From Gymnothorax reevesii (lineage: Eukaryota; Chordata; Actinopteri; Anguilliformes; Muraenidae), in contig CM056578.1 in NCBI GenBank assembly GCA_029721435.1, forward strand, positions 16,318,411 through 16,382,410: a stretch of DNA of 64,000 bases, given 5' to 3'. Shown here one piece after another: positions 1 to 14,160 of this stretch. The translations under genes and the position numbers were made by a program. The notes below the pieces were generated by a model. That model searched no databases. It was not told the DNA's origin and saw only the letters and a list, made by a program, of their open reading frames with translations. Positions within the stretch are counted from its first letter, which is position 1, and each line of letters starts with the position of its first letter.

Positions 1-39
1 GCAGTTCTCTTTTACATCAGCAATCCAATTATTCTATAT

Positions 40-275
40 AGATCAGTGGCTGTGGGTCGAGATATTCAGTTGAGGGGTGGAATAATTATCTTGCGCCTGC
101 ATGTGACGTAGGAAGGGGAGCCAAATCTGGATGCCATGTTTTATGAAAAAGGCAGCCGACAAAAAACCGGGTTGGTCATCTTATTTGACGGTGGTTTGGT
201 GCGCACCCCAGATACCGAAATATATGCGCACAAGCACTGAAAAGCTGAATTTTTCATAATATGTCCCCTTTAAAG
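40..275 (-). mobile_element. Short interspersed element, fish non-autonomous type
   Basis: Read on the minus strand the block starts with TTTAAAGGGGACATATTATG, followed by a segment containing TTTGGCTCCCCTTCCTACGTCA. This wording is familiar from a very common non-autonomous repeat of fish genomes. I recognise it by memory of the consensus only and cannot name the family. No coding content. The left boundary is uncertain and may lie outside the window. Confidence 0.45.
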
Positions 276-3200
276 ACAGAAAAGGTATGATTTTTCTGAA
301 GCATTTTTTTTGTTGTATTTGTTGGAATTCCCTTAATAGCCCAATAACAATGAACAAACGGTTTAAAACAAAAACTAAGAAAATTAGGTATCTGTTGCAG
401 TCGCAGGACTGTAATAAGTCAGCCCAATCATTTAATCCCACCCAAATGAAATGATTGGATGATCTCCCTGCCTGTCGATCTAAACTATCAACCTGTGCGC
501 ACCCAAGTACCCTGCCCATACACTCACTGCACCTGCATGGACAATGTTATTTAAGCTTTGTAGCTCATCATGTAAGATGCTTATTGCGAGCTCTAATTTT
601 CACGCCTGTCCTTCTTGGTTAAACATGCTGGGTTCTATAGCAGTTATTTTCAGGATCATAGCCATTCCCATCCTGGAAACTTGAATCATTGTACAACATG
701 GTACGCATTCCATGGAAAATTCTGGCACGGCAGTATGTCACCAATGAAACATCTAAGGGCAGTGCACCGTGCCTGCTTGTGTCTTTCGAGGTAGTGGCTA
801 AGGAGCGATGACTCAAATGAGGGAGCTTTTTTCTGCATGCGCCTTTCAATATCAGCCTTATGTTTTCACGTGTATCCGAAGTTATCAACCCTACCTTTGC
901 ATCTCTGGCTTGATCATATTGTAACTCTTTACTGATTGTAAGTGTAAAAAGGAGCACACATCACAGTGTTTTTTTCTTTTTTTACTGTTCATCATTATTG
1001 GAATTTTTGGTAGAGAAGATTCTAAATACACATTCCTGTGACCTCACCCCGCAAATGGTTGTCGAAAACTCATTGAGATTTTGATAAGCGCATCAGTAGA
1101 TACCATCGCCATCATAACACAGAGGAGAGAGTGAGAAAATCATAAATGTCCACGGCTTCCTTCATCACTTACAGGGGAACCGAGGTCAAACCTTGAGTAG
1201 ATTTGCCTGAAAAGAGCACAAATTGGGCTTCTATTTGCCACACAAACTTCTTCAAATGTGATATCTGCTTCAGCAAAAAAGAAAAAAAAAGAAAAAAAAT
1301 GCAACCACCAGACCATTCTTTGTGCAACTGCACGCTACCATCAAGTCACAGTTGTTGGTGTTTTGTGATGCTTGAATGGACAGCATGTTTGTTGTTTCAC
1401 TGATGTGCTCTGTAAGTTGACTTATACTGATTTCAGCGTGTCAAAGTTTTACCGCCAGGCTGACCACAATTTTCCTGCATGCTGTATGTAGGGGATTACG
1501 TACCGGTCTTGCGAATTCCCGGACAAGTGAATGCCTCAAATATCACAACTACACGAGGGTATAAAAAATACACGTCTCTGCTTGTGAAATATGGACTTCA
1601 TTTCCACAACTCTCTTGGGAAATAGGAGAGGGCAAATATGTGAATGGTATATCAAATTAAAGCTTGTTTTACTCCCAAGCCCCAGAATATACTCAAAGCC
1701 TTTTTTTCCCCAGGCAATTAATGATGCCCGAGCAACATATTTAATTTTAATAAATATAGAAAGACACTTGGGTCATTTGCTAGGTTCTTGCCAAAATACC
1801 TTCCTTTATACAATAAAAAAAAATAATAATAATAAAAACAGGTTGTGCCACATGTTACTACGAATGGTCCTTTTTGGCGGAAGTCATTAATAGTAATTTG
1901 CTTCCTTTGTAATGTCTCTTATTTTTTCTTAATGTGATTATATTGCTATATAACTAGAATTATGCGTAACAATATGAAAATCCCTGGGAAATACATGGAG
2001 CATAATTGAAAAAATTGGATAATTTATCTGTTGGAAGCATGTCTGACAGCTTAAAAACCTTAGCTTGCTTACACTACATGTGCTGTCGCCACCAGGGATT
2101 TCATAGTTGTTTCAACTTTCTGCCGTTTGTTGATTAAAGAGCCCAGGTGTATACCAAGAGAGTGTGATTACATTTAGCAGACCGGGCAGGAATTGTTTTT
2201 TGTGAATTTTCAACATGCCATTAATGATTAATTTCTCTCCTTTTGAGATTAACATGTGTGGCTATGATTATTACAGTTGAACACTGTTCTTTGTTAATGG
2301 AGCTTGGCATGTATTAGAACTGATGCAACAAATGTTAGCAACGTTTCATCAGTATCGTCACTGAGTAACTGTCTTGGGGGGACGCATTGTGTCTATCACT
2401 TCCCATTTTTAAAAACGATCAAAGGATAAGTGTAATGTATGCAAATGATGATGATGCTGATTTTTTATAAAGACTGAACTAGCCCCACACTCCTACATCA
2501 ACAGTGAAATGAAGCGATGGAACAAACAGCTGCACTTCCCTGACACCCATTAGATCCCGCAACCTCCCTCATTAGCTGAACTTTCTGAAAATTACCGGCT
2601 GCAATTAGTCTAAATATTAGCAGGCACTAATGTTGTTTTTTTTTTTTTGTTTGTTTTTTTGTACAGCTGTGGGAGTGCTTTTTAACAGCAGATGAGGTGA
2701 TATAAAGGCATAAATAAAGGCATTTGCTTTTTGTTTTAAAACCTTTTTTTTTTTCAAAATATTAATGATAATCTTGAAAATTATTATTTCATAAATTATT
2801 GTGACTGTTTTTGTCGCAGCTAAAAGCTTTCCGCTGTTGCCAAATTCAGGTTTTATGCAGCATCTGTGTAGCTGATGAAACAGAAATTTTACCATCGGGA
2901 TGAGTTTAGCAATCGTCTCCATTACGAATCGAGGTTCTCCAATATTGTTCTGATAAGTTCCATCCTTTGTTTTTGTTGTATATTTAATATGGTACGGTAT
3001 CAAACTGTACACCACAGTGTTGTCCTGCTGTAGAAAAGCTTCATCAGACTTAGACAGTGAATTTTAAAGGTCCCCTATCATGTCACCAGGAGCATGGCCA
3101 ATTGGCCAGTGCAAGTTATTTCAAAATCTGTCTTTTGTGACATCACACAGGGGAGGGATCACCCAGAATAATGAAGAAACTGCTTAACTGGTTGGCTGAA

Positions 3201-4087
3201 ATTGATCAATCCTTCTTGCCTGTGTGGTCACTTTACCGTGCATTGCTGCGAAGAAGCAGATCTTGAATGGCTTGTAATGATGGATTGGTTGAGCACCTGG
3301 TGAGATGAGAGGAAGCCTTTAAGTAACCAGGAAGTGAAATTCATTTTTCTGTGGATACAGAGAAGGGATGTGTAAAAAAAGCTTCTCTTTGAGTCAGGCA
3401 CAGAAAGAGTATAGGTAAGCAAAAAGCACACTGTGAGTCAGAGAAGAAATATACACACCCAGATTTAGAACAGGCAGGGACTCTGTCGTAAACTGACTGA
3501 ATTTTACAGAGTAATTGAAGAGTTTGGTTCCAAAACGCAATAAGTGCTAAAATGACAAAAATTGAGATAATACCATAGAGCGATAGTCCTGTGCTTCTTA
3601 CACATGATGCAAAAACCCAACATTAGAAATGCATACTATATGGTGTATTTTTTCATGGTCAAAGTTTGTGTTTTTCTATAAAATGCAATAGGCGCCAACA
3701 CAGAAAAAGCTGATTTACTCAAAATGACTGAAATGGATATATTGCATTTTGGAACCAAACTCTTCAATTGTTTCCTGGTTATTATAACTGTAAGTAGACT
3801 CCTGCTGGCATTTAACTGTGCTTTACAGTTAACATACACAGAACTCTGCTGTAAACATATTGTAAAAATTTAGTTAAAATAACTGGCAAAAAAGGTGCTA
3901 GTTTACAACAGTGTATTTCATAATGTGGGATCAGTGAATTAGCTGTATATCTGCACAAAATAAAACCCAGAAGAGCAGAGTTAATTCAGTCCAGGGTTCG
4001 CTTTATAAAGGACTCCAGGTTTTACTTGCTGCAATAATCCAGCGGACTGTAACTCCTCTGTGTATGAAACAAGGCCCAGAAGAGAGT

Positions 4088-4093
4088 ATGTGT

Positions 4094-4137
<44 letters not shown>

Positions 4138-4150
4138 GAGAGAGAGAGAG
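4088..4150. repeat. (TG)n then (AG)n microsatellite
   Basis: About 45 bp of TG dinucleotides with a few TGCG interruptions runs directly into about 16 bp of AG. Short frames across it encode only Cys-Val or Thr-His repeats and are not genes. Confidence 0.95.
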
Positions 4151-4401
4151 CAAGAAAGAAAAAGAAGACGGTGACACAATACTGCAGATAAAACACAATG
4201 GATGTGCGTCAAGATTGATTGTCCTCCACCGTGGCATTTTAAAGCACCCCGAAGTTTTTGCTATCAATGTAAGGGGTGGACCATGCCTGGGAAATGCTTC
4301 ATCAAATATTTATGTGACTTGCAATGACATCATGGTATTCTGATTATATCAATTATTCAGCCTAGTGGGCGTGTGTGCCTGATATATGTTTCCATGGCCG
4401 G

Positions 4402-4403
<2 letters not shown>

Positions 4404-4452
<49 letters not shown>

Positions 4453-4483
4453 TGTGTGTGTGTGTGTGTGTGTGTTTGTGTTT
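4404..4483. repeat. (TG)n microsatellite with a TGCG core
   Basis: Two TG runs flank a (TGCG)n centre of about 20 bp. Alternating purine-pyrimidine DNA of this kind can adopt left-handed form; that is general knowledge, not shown here. Confidence 0.95.
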
Positions 4484-4977
4484 AGGGCTGAATGCAATGA
4501 CTTCAGTGATCAGCATGAGTATGAGGATTGGACAAACAGCTCAGCCCACCTTTATAGTAACAGTGACTCAGAGTCAGGTCATCAGAAAGTACGGTGCTTT
4601 TACCCCTGAAAATTAGACACACGCAGTACATTACAGGAGAGGCCAAAGCACGCAGAGCTTCCTTCTGGACTGCAGCTCTTATAATGAAACATTTTTTAAG
4701 GAAAAGACACTTTTTCCATATAACTGTGCATACAGGAGCATTACATGCCATAGAGGGTTGAGACTTGGTAGCTGATAATGATCAGACTGATAAGAGCACT
4801 GGGACTGTACTTTATCTACTGTTCCAGTCTTTTTTGTCTTGATATTTCTGAGATGGTGGGTGAGGTGGTTCGAGACGTACCTTGGCCCTGGCCTGCGTAT
4901 GCGGTCTGTGTAAAAGGCTACATGCTGTTAGCCTTGAGCCACCTCCTCCTGCATTACCTACATTATTTTACATGTTG

Positions 4978-5085
4978 ACACACACACGCATACAGAGTTA
5001 AATACACACACAGACACACACACATGCACACTCACACAGAGTGTAATAGACGGACATATTCATACACACCCACACACACACATCC
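4978..5085. repeat. Degenerate CA-rich tract
   Basis: Imperfect CACACA runs separated by CATACAGAG-type interruptions. Confidence 0.8.
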
Positions 5086-8000
5086 TCAGACACGCTCGAA
5101 CAGAAGGGCTCAGCCAGTCACCGGCTCCCACTGAATTTCAGCATCTCTCTCTTCATTCTCCGCCGTGAGGCCCCTCTCTCTCTTCCCCTCTCATCTTCTC
5201 TCTCCCTCTCTCTTCTCTGTCTCCCTCGCTCTCCCCTGATGCCCCCATTTCCCTCCAGGCTGAATCCCCTTGGGGTCCTCATACATTCCAGAAGCTTCTT
5301 CCCTCTAGGGGAGGCAAAGGAAGGTTCCTCCCTTCGAAGGAAATGTGCTGTATGTATTTACAAACTCTGGAGTAATCAGATTCTGCCTGGAGTCATGGCT
5401 AGTTCCTGGGATGATGATTGTGTCGAATTTAGGAGCCCACAGATTGGTGGGAGGACCCTCAAAAATTCCAGTAGGGCAGCAAAGTTCTTTTAGGGGATCT
5501 GGAGTTCATAGATCCTGGCTTACCTGGGGCTCTATCACCAGTGGCTCTGCTGAGGTAACCACAGACCACAGCCCACATCAAGGTGAGAATCTCTGTCTCC
5601 CGCCACGAACCTCATCTGTGTTTCTCCTCCAAGCCCGTTTTTAAACCGAGTACCATGGGTAATGCCAAATTTCATCTCGTTTAAGCAGGAGCAGCTCGGC
5701 ACCGTCAGCATCAAAAATTGAGAAATAAAGACAATTACCTCTGACCATCGGAGGCAGAAATAATACACTCTCAACCTCTCACATTTTACTGCAAAGTTGA
5801 TGAAACCACTTCAAAAATAAGTAAAAGCAAAAAAAAAAAGTAGCTAGAAGGACCAGTTCATCATTGTCATAGGTGCTTTTGACCTCAAAAATACATCGAA
5901 AGTTTAGATTTCATTTCAGCAGATTTCGCAATTTATATACATAACTAGTTTATTCGGTTCACTATAACAGAATGAGTAACGCCATTTGGATACTTGTCAG
6001 TGGCTATATGAAGTGAGGCATGAGAAATATGAAAGGAGTAAAACACACCCCCCGGGGATTCGAAGGTAAATTGCGGTGGCTGACCCAATGATATGGTCCC
6101 GAGCACGTGAAACTCGTAGTAATAAATGTGCCATCGGCAATCACGGCCCAGCCGCATTACACATACGCAAAACACCCCTGCTTTTAGTAAAACATCATTT
6201 TGGGAACCAGTGAGCTCACTGAACAGAAAAAAAAATGTGGCGAGTGTCAGAGTGAATTTATTTCTTGTTAAAGTAATTGAGTATTTTTACAGTAGTGATA
6301 TTGCTGGAAGAAGACAAAACAAAAATAACCTGTCCATTCTCTTGTTCTCTCCCTCCCTCCCTGTCACTCTTTCTCTCTCCCACTCTCTCCTTTTCTCTCT
6401 CCTACTATATCTGTAGGTATAATAAAGAGCCTGTACTTTCTGGTTTCTCACCAGGAGCTCTCTGAAGCTGGAGAGCTATCTCGGCGGGGGGGGGGGGTTT
6501 ACTGGGGAGCCTTAGGGCCTCTGTTAATGAAACCTGTCATTGGTGTTTCATAGCAGGTAAGCAAAATAGAGGTCTGGTGACATTACAGCATCGCCAAGCA
6601 AGTGAGTGTGCATGTGTGTTCTTGTGTGGCTATACTTCATTATGGCAAGTTGGTTAAATTCAGGGTTACGGTTACTATCAGGGTAAATAACTAAACACAT
6701 ATGTATGTGTGTATGTGTATGTGCATTCGATGCCTCACTGCACCATCAACTTGCAATTAATTTATCCGGTAACAAGATCAAAATGTATATTAGCACAACA
6801 GATTTCTATTCAAAAGCAGCAAGCGGTCAATCTGTACTTAGCCATCGCTTGTCATCTAGTTTTTCGGACACCCTCAAGCATTCCACCGCTATCCTGCCCC
6901 ACCCAGCAATAAAACACGTCCGCTGCGTGCTTTATGGTGACAGTAAGTGTGTTATGGCGAGCCATTTTCTCCCTCATTAACCCTCAGCAAGCCTCCTTAT
7001 CAGAGGAGATTGACATCGAGACCTGCCATTTAAGAAAGGACGGGTGATGGGTGGGGGGTCAAGCCAGCCTCCCGCTACATAAAAACCGGGCGAGTCGAAA
7101 AATAGTGGCGGACTCTGCGGTTACTAAATGATGTCCTCTCCTGCATCGCCCATACATCACTCTCCTGGAGCAGTCAGACAGGGGGGGGTCCCCTGGGGAG
7201 CTTGTTTCAGGGGGTGTGTGTGTGTGTGTGTGGGGGGGGGTGGAGGTTGGGCAATGGTGGGGGTTTGCTCTGTGGGGGTGTGGATCAACATGTAATCTTT
7301 AACTTTGAAAGCTCCGCGGTGCGGATAAGTGCTCTAAGGTGCGAGCAGATGTCTTCCTCCTGCAGTCCATTAACTAATGGATGTCCTGAGCCTCGCCACA
7401 CCCCGCAACACCACCCACCCCCAACACGCACCCCACCTCCACACACCCCCTGCTCCTAATACCACGCAGTACACCTTCTGAGAACACGGGGACCATCTGA
7501 CAAAAACGGTTGGGTGGAGGGGTGAAGGGTCTGGCAGGGGATGTTCAACAAAAATATGACCGATGACGAGACTTTTTTAGTTTTCCTCAAACACTCCATC
7601 CTTGTTTCTGACTGGTTGATTCAGTTGCTGGATTCACCTGTGTTTAGAGGTAGAAGATGCCCTGAGCAGAAGACTGCAGTTGTAGCATCGTCTGAGTTGG
7701 ACTTGATTTGAAGAACAAAAAGAGCAATAGCTAATTATGGGGACCCAACCAAGCTGAGCCCTGCTTCAGTCCTGAGAGCAGAGCCGTCACAAAGGCTGTC
7801 TGAAGTGTGTGACCGCACAGGGCCTTGCGTCTTTAGGGGGCCTGGCGGCTGGTGTGTGATTTTCTATTATTATTTTTTAAAATAAATTGATACATTTTTT
7901 TTGCATCACTGCACTTGACTCATCATGCTCCTTAAATTACCATTCTCTGTGTCAGTTTCATTATTTACCATTTCATCTCGATAAAAGCTTGCCCAGATTT

Positions 8001-9059
8001 TTTAATTTTTTTAAAATTTTATTTGTGATATGTAACATACTCTGTCTCGCTGCTCACTCGCCTTTCCTAGCTGTGAAATTGCTCTCAGTGTCTTATTGAC
8101 GATATCAGCAATTGGCATCGGGGAAGCGAAGCTTTTCAAAGTTATTTAAAACTATTTTCAGACTTCCACGTCGCAGGAGAGACTACACGAGCTCGCCCTT
8201 CTGTCTATCGAAGAAGACGTTGTATCCAGGCTGGATTATAAGAATTTAAGCCTAATTGTTGAGTTTGCGGCCCAAAAGGCAAGGAAAGTGACCATCACCT
8301 AATGGTGAGCAGGAATCTGATGTTTTAAAGTTATACAGCAGCAGAGCTTTTGTGACTGACTTGTATGAGAAAATATACTGCATTGTAAGCAAATGTTAAA
8401 TTGTTGCGGGTGTCAGCGTATACTACACCTTTGTTGATCAGAGATTTTTCCATAGAAATGAGTCAAAATAGTCGATTGTCACCAGTGAGTGTGAGCCATT
8501 AGGTATTGTTTGTTGAATTGTAATTTGTGACGCACTGTCATACTTCAACATGCCAATATAAAGTGAAAGCTGTGCCGATTTGATGATAAAAGCCAATCGT
8601 TGTGCAGTTGACCTTTTTACCGTTGAAAGATTATGATATCCAAAAAATCATAGTTGAAATTATTGCCACAATAATGCTGTTTTAGTCTAAAAATGCATGT
8701 CATTTCACTGGGTATAACTAGAACAGCGATGTGCTTGCAATCTGACATGATTCATGCACGTGCACGTGAGCAGGGCCTCGTGCATCAAGTCGGCACAGGG
8801 CCTCGCACCTCCCCTGCGACGGCCCTTCCTGAGAGCAATGGCACAGGGGCTGCACGCCTAAAAGAAACCATCCTGATATTTCAGTCCCATCCTCAGTTGC
8901 TTTGCTTCATCTCAAACTGGGCTTGTGTCACTCTAACCCTTTGTCCAATACAAACTCCAATGCAATTACAGGAAAATGTTTCTTAACCCCAAATTTTTTG
9001 CTGATGACCTTCCAGATGTTGCATGGTGCCCCTAACAAAAACCGAAAGCCTGTTTTTCA

Positions 9060-9450
9060 GCTAATCAAATCAGCGACTTAAATTAAATATGCAAAATTAT
9101 GAAGGGAAAAGAGATTAATTTGTGCTGATGACCATAAATGCAAATGATGACTCAATTACAAACGGTACCCTGCGTAATTAATATCGTGGAGTAGTCGTCA
9201 TTAATATGTTTAGGGACACATTATGTATGCGATACGTTAATGAATCTAACTAATTAAAATGTGCTGCTGTTGGCAGAAACATCCCCATTTTGCATAAAGG
9301 GGAAATTACAATTAAATGCACAAAGCAGACAGCACTGGGCTCTGAAAATGAGAGGACAGAGGGAGGCTTGGGAAGAGAATGAGGCTTTGTGGGCCAGTTT
9401 GAAATATTTCAATCAGCATTTTCAATAAGAAAGGTTTCAGTGACCACACA
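9060..9450. promoter_or_regulatory. Candidate conserved non-coding element (enhancer-like)
   Basis: The block is repeat-free and dense in homeodomain/POU-type words: ATGCAAATGATGACTCA near 9139 joins an octamer to an AP-1-like TGACTCA, and GTAATTAATAT, TAATGAATC, CTAATTAAAAT and TTGCATAAAG follow. EBF genes are known as developmental loci surrounded by conserved non-coding elements, which makes an enhancer plausible. Conservation itself cannot be seen from one sequence, so this is an inference from composition. Confidence 0.3.
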
Positions 9451-9621
9451 ATTCACAGAAAGGCACTATAGATCACATACACAACAACGAATACGAAGTA
9501 CCCAACATTACTTGGTAAACACATGAAAAACACCAACACACGCATGCACGTCAGATAATCTCAGAGACATACTCCCATGCACACAACATTTTCAAAAATG
9601 CTCATGCTCTTTTGCATACTC

Positions 9622-9628
9622 TCACACA

Positions 9629-9687
<59 letters not shown>
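9622..9687. repeat. (AC)n microsatellite
   Basis: About 65 bp of nearly pure AC with one CGCG interruption near the start. Confidence 0.97.
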
Positions 9688-9690
<3 letters not shown>

Positions 9691-9699
9691 AAAACACGC

Positions 9700-10058
9700 C
9701 TTGTCAAACACACTCACTTTTCCTGGCTTCACACTTACCAATGATCACCTGCACAAACAGTCACATCCCAATTCTCAATCCCCATATGTCTGTCTCCACA
9801 ACTTTTCCCTAATCTTCACTTTAACTTTCAAATACCTAACCCAAACCCTTACACGACCCCTAACAAACGTATCCCAAATTTTAACCTTAGCGCAAACCTT
9901 AACCAACAAGTCACAATATACCTTCACAGCTGTGAGGACAGCCGAAAACATCCTTACTTCCCAAAAATGTCCCTGCTCTGTTGGTAATTTTTTTTTTCCT
10001 GGTCCTCACAATAAAGCAAGCAGATGAGCACACACACACACACCCACACACGCACACG

Positions 10059-10095
<37 letters not shown>
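9700..10095. repeat. Microsatellite-bounded repeat with telomere-like TAACCC words
   Basis: Between two (AC)n tracts lies DNA with many CCTAACCCAAACCC-like words, then CTGTGAGGACAGCCGAAAAC and TGGTCCTCACAATAAAGCAA, then a second (AC)n tract at 10029-10095. The same order occurs at 17677-18050, so both are copies of one dispersed element. Confidence 0.6.
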
Positions 10096-10098
<3 letters not shown>

Positions 10099-11999
10099 CA
10101 TCCAGAAAGAACCAATTTTGGGCCTGGAGAAGTTTTCAATTGCGCTTCTTTCCCAGTTTTCTGAAATTCTGCAGTCTAGAATTATTTAGACTTTTTTGAC
10201 TCAGTCCGGCACACTGGCATCAAATACGATGAATAGAAGAGTCGGATCTATCAGTTTTCATATGCTGGTATTCCCATCCATATTCTGTGAACCATATAAG
10301 AATTGCATCCCACTTTGCACCCCAGTGCATTGTATGTGTGGAAGCAGGAGTGAACACACCCTTCAGTAAAGACCTTTCTGTCCCAGCTGCCGCTTGAAGG
10401 ATTCATGCAACACAACACAATCCAGCAGGGCGCTCCTTTTCTCCAATACTTTACCCACGAAGAAGAACAGAATCCCAGGATCGAAAGGGATGGAGGGCGG
10501 ATTGGGCCAAGGGAGGGGGGCCCTGAGAGGGGGTAGCGCTCAGGGATAGGGGGGGTCATTCAAACTCGGTCATAGGACAGGATGAATTAATCCATCACGT
10601 TGGCTCATTGAGCTCACACCGTATCGTCCCAGCTGACCCGTATGGACTACAGATCTGAATACAAAGTCACAGGAGCGGGCCTCGGTCAGTTAGGGTACTT
10701 GATGATGATGGTGGAGGGTTGGCGTCCCACCTCCCAGGGTCTCGCCTCGACAGGCGCGAGAAGTCCCCAGGGCTCTGGCGAAACCGAAACAAAGGACGGG
10801 GAGGATGGACAGTCTGGCAACCAGGGACTTGGCAGGTCACATGACCAAGGCCTCTGGGAGTTTGAGCGCTCCTTCAACACAGCTCCCCACTTATCACCGC
10901 GACCCAATTACAGCAAAACAGGAGGACGCCAGGACACACGCAAGATCACAGACGAGAAATAACTTTAATTAAATAACTGTGAAAGTCAAAAAGTTTTTTT
11001 TTTTTTTACAGCTCAAAAAACCATAATCTATTAATCAGTATTTTACGATTCCTTTTTACCCCCGTAGCAATAGGTGTGTCTTAAAAGACATTTTTTTTAA
11101 CGGTGTTTGATTTGTTTTTCCTCTCTTTACAACAACATAACATCGTGTTTAGTAGATGTTTCATAATAAAAGATAATACTCTCTTTATAACTATTCCACA
11201 AGGAAACCTGAATCGTTATTTCATTTTTTAAAAAAGAAAAAAAAATAAGTGGAGAACAAAACTGTATACAGTCCAATGAAAACACAAGCGCCTTCAGCCA
11301 CACAGGTCGACCTTCAGTGTCCTCCATTTTAATTATCCGTTTGAGACGTGCGTGAAACACCAGGCCTTAATAAAAGTCCCATTTCTCCTCCAAAGGAAAT
11401 GGCCACCTCAGCCTCTGGACTTCAGTGGTACGAAGCGGGGTGACTCCGAGGGTGGGGGTTGGGGACTACTGTAATGATCCCTATTATAGACAGGCAACAC
11501 AAAATGCAAATGCCTTCAATAAATATTTTATGCGTGTGTGAAGATTATTGTGCTGTAGTTTCCGGGCCTTAAGCTCACTCCAGTCTGTTTGAATATGAAA
11601 CAGATATAGACCCCCAACCCCCACCCCCAATGCTCAACAACTCCCCCCATGTAGAGTTCGCCATTGCTGTACCTTGATCTAATTCTTGAAAAAAAAATAT
11701 TCAAAATATTCCCTTTTTTATTTTTTCAGTGTCTTGCTCAGCCGCTCGCTATTACAAGCCCAAATTCTAAATGCGAGTGCGTAGGAAGGAGAGGCGCGAT
11801 TTTGATGCAGCATCTCAGCATCCTTCTCTTTAAGGTCCCCCAACCCCCACTCAGCTCGAAAAAAAAAAAAAAACATTAAATATTAATTCGCTGTTTCTCA
11901 GTGACCTCTACCCCCTCCCCCAATAGCCCCCCCCCCAAAACTTGCACTGCCTCCGCTCCGAGCAGAGAGGTCTTCAGTATTGATTGGCGGTGAAAGAAT
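10096..11999. other. Non-coding flank near the ebf1 3' end
   Basis: No conserved frame. The first half is of ordinary composition; 10930-11360 is AT-rich. Long A or C runs occur at 11860-11873 and 11926-11936. The ebf1 transcript could extend into this part, since the polyadenylation site is not determined. Confidence 0.4.
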
Positions 12000-12116
12000 G
12001 AACACTGAGCTGCAAGCTACAAAAAAAAAAAAAAAAACTGACGGAGAAGAAAAGAGACTTGGCTCAAGGGTTAGAAATCAGGTAACGTTGTGCTTTTTTG
12101 CGTGATAAACTCCTTG

Positions 12117-12118
12117 CC

Positions 12119-12160
<42 letters not shown>
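12117..12160. repeat. (CT)n microsatellite
   Basis: About 40 bp of CT with one TCTGTC interruption, followed by more pyrimidines to about 12185. Confidence 0.95.
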
Positions 12161-13185
12161 CCTCTTTCTACCTCTACTTCCCTCTCGAAGCACTTTTTGG
12201 CATGACGGTCAGGGCTGTTTCGTGAATTGTGCGAAGTTCACTGCGTAGCGGCGCATTTGTGTTTTACATTGTTTAAGGCATCGAGAGAACTGCTGGTTCA
12301 GATTTCGGCGAAGCGGACGAAAAGGACGAGATGTACAGTATGCGGGGGGGTGAAAGACACCAGAAAATAATGGAGGAAAAATGAAAAACATGGTGACAAA
12401 AACAAAATCATTCTTATCGTTCTCCAGTAAAAAGGGTCCCTTTTTCACAGCAGACTCAGTTACCAGAGGTGCTCAACCCATGCATATTATAGGCTCAAAA
12501 CAGTATCGATATCCTTCAGTCTCAAAAGGCAAAGCAAAAAGATATGAGCATATATTCATATTCTCTTAAAATCTAAGTAACTAAGAAAACTATTTCATAT
12601 AAGTTGCTTCATTTGCTCATACATTAAACAAATCCAAAAGAAAATGTTTCATTAACTTACAAATAATACAAAAATAAACAATGGCTTTTTTGTGGATGGA
12701 CACAAAATGGCAGCTTGGCTTAAAACAACACAGAAATACTAAATAGAAACTAAAGTTTCAAAATCACACCTGAAATGACATGAATAACATGAACTACAAA
12801 ATAATAGCGGCACTTCATTATGTTTTTACACAGATCAAATAATATAAAACCCAGGGGAAGTAATGTACACATTTTCAAAGATACATACATTATTTATATG
12901 GCTATTTTACAGAAACCGCCTATTTATTTTGCAAATTCAGTCTTTCCCTTTGATCGTTCAGAAAGCTATTGTTAGAGAAGTCTTGTGTTTGCAGTAAGCT
13001 GAACCTCCGTGATACTAAAAGCTACTACGTAAGCTGCCTTAAGACATCTCAATGCATAAATATATGTATACTATGGCCAGAAAGACATTGTTTTTGGCAA
13101 AAACAACATAAACACAAAACGCTATTTTTACTGTACAAAACATATTTATCTGACTAACAGAAAAGATCTGATGATTTTTCTAGCA

Positions 13186-13470
13186 CAAGTGTGTGTATGA
13201 GTGTCTGTGCCGGCGTGCATTTTAGAGTTTTCTCCCTGTGCCTGCATTTGAGTGCGTTTGTGTGTGTTGGTGGGTTTACGAGTGAGCCTATATCTGCACG
13301 TCCGTGTATGTGAGTGTGTGTGTTTATGGGTTTTACGTCTTTGCCTGGATGTGAGTGCATGTATGTGTTTGTGGGTTTATGTGCGTGTGAACATGAGTGG
13401 GTGCGCGTGTGTTTGTGGTTCTATATGAGCGTGTGTGTTTGTGGGTTTATGGGAAATGTGCTTGTTTGTG
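13186..13470. repeat. Degenerate TG-rich minisatellite
   Basis: Loose units of about 40-50 bp share TGTGTTTGTGGGTTTATG and TGAGTGxGTG words (copies near 13310, 13365, 13410 and 13435). Frames across it encode low-complexity Cys/Val or His/Thr peptides only. Confidence 0.65.
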
Positions 13471-14160
13471 AATGTGTGAGGAGATGGCCAGGGCACTCAG
13501 TATGCGGTCCTTCATTTTAAGACATAAAGCATGTGACGCTCTCTCACATTATGCACTGTGGTATCATACCACGAGTGACCTCAGTAATAAATGTAGGTCT
13601 AGTAGCTCCTCGGCTACGTACACCAGAGCACCACGGAATTCAGAGTAAGTATTCCAATGGGCTTCTGTTCAACACTGCAGGACTGTCTCACAGTCAGTAG
13701 CGTTCTCCGTCACCGTCACATTTCTCAGTGTTTATACAGCGCTCAGGTGCCTCCTAAAAGTGATTGTAATGAATGAAAAATAATATATGCAGCATATGCT
13801 TAAAATGCTACCTTTCCTGATCACAGCTTTTAAATAAAAAGTTTAAAAATCATCATCTACAAAATAGCACCACAACCTGCATAAACTATAAATTTATTTA
13901 TTTAAGTGATGACTAAATGGAATCAAAACCAGACTGTATTTTTAGCCTTTTTTTCCTTAAAGGGTGCTCCTGCAATACATAGCAGCAGTTTTAAAATATA
14001 TCTAACTACAATCTTAATTTGAATATTCTGCTTTCAACAGAAAATATTGGGGACTATTCCTCTGTGAGCAGGATTCAAAGAGACAGATTAAGCTTACTCT
14101 GGGAGAGTCGAAGTAAACCGAATTTTCTACGGGGAACATTCAGTCAAAACTGAATTGAGT

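Larger units (their letters stand above)
276..9059. other. Downstream flank of ebf1, no gene seen
   Basis: AT-rich DNA with scattered microsatellites and no open frame that looks like a conserved protein. At 3064-3250 there is a GGTCCCCTATCATGTCACCA segment that looks like a worn copy of a fish interspersed repeat. Pyrimidine-rich DNA lies at 5140-5235 and a G-rich stretch at 7180-7275. Blocks at about 2160-2300 and 2400-2600 are rich in TAATGATTAATT and ATGCAAATGATGATGAT words and could be regulatory, but nothing proves it. Confidence 0.5.

Noticed and set aside
3981..4616. Overlapping open frames on both strands
   Set aside because: They translate TG/CA microsatellites into Cys-Val or Thr-His strings.
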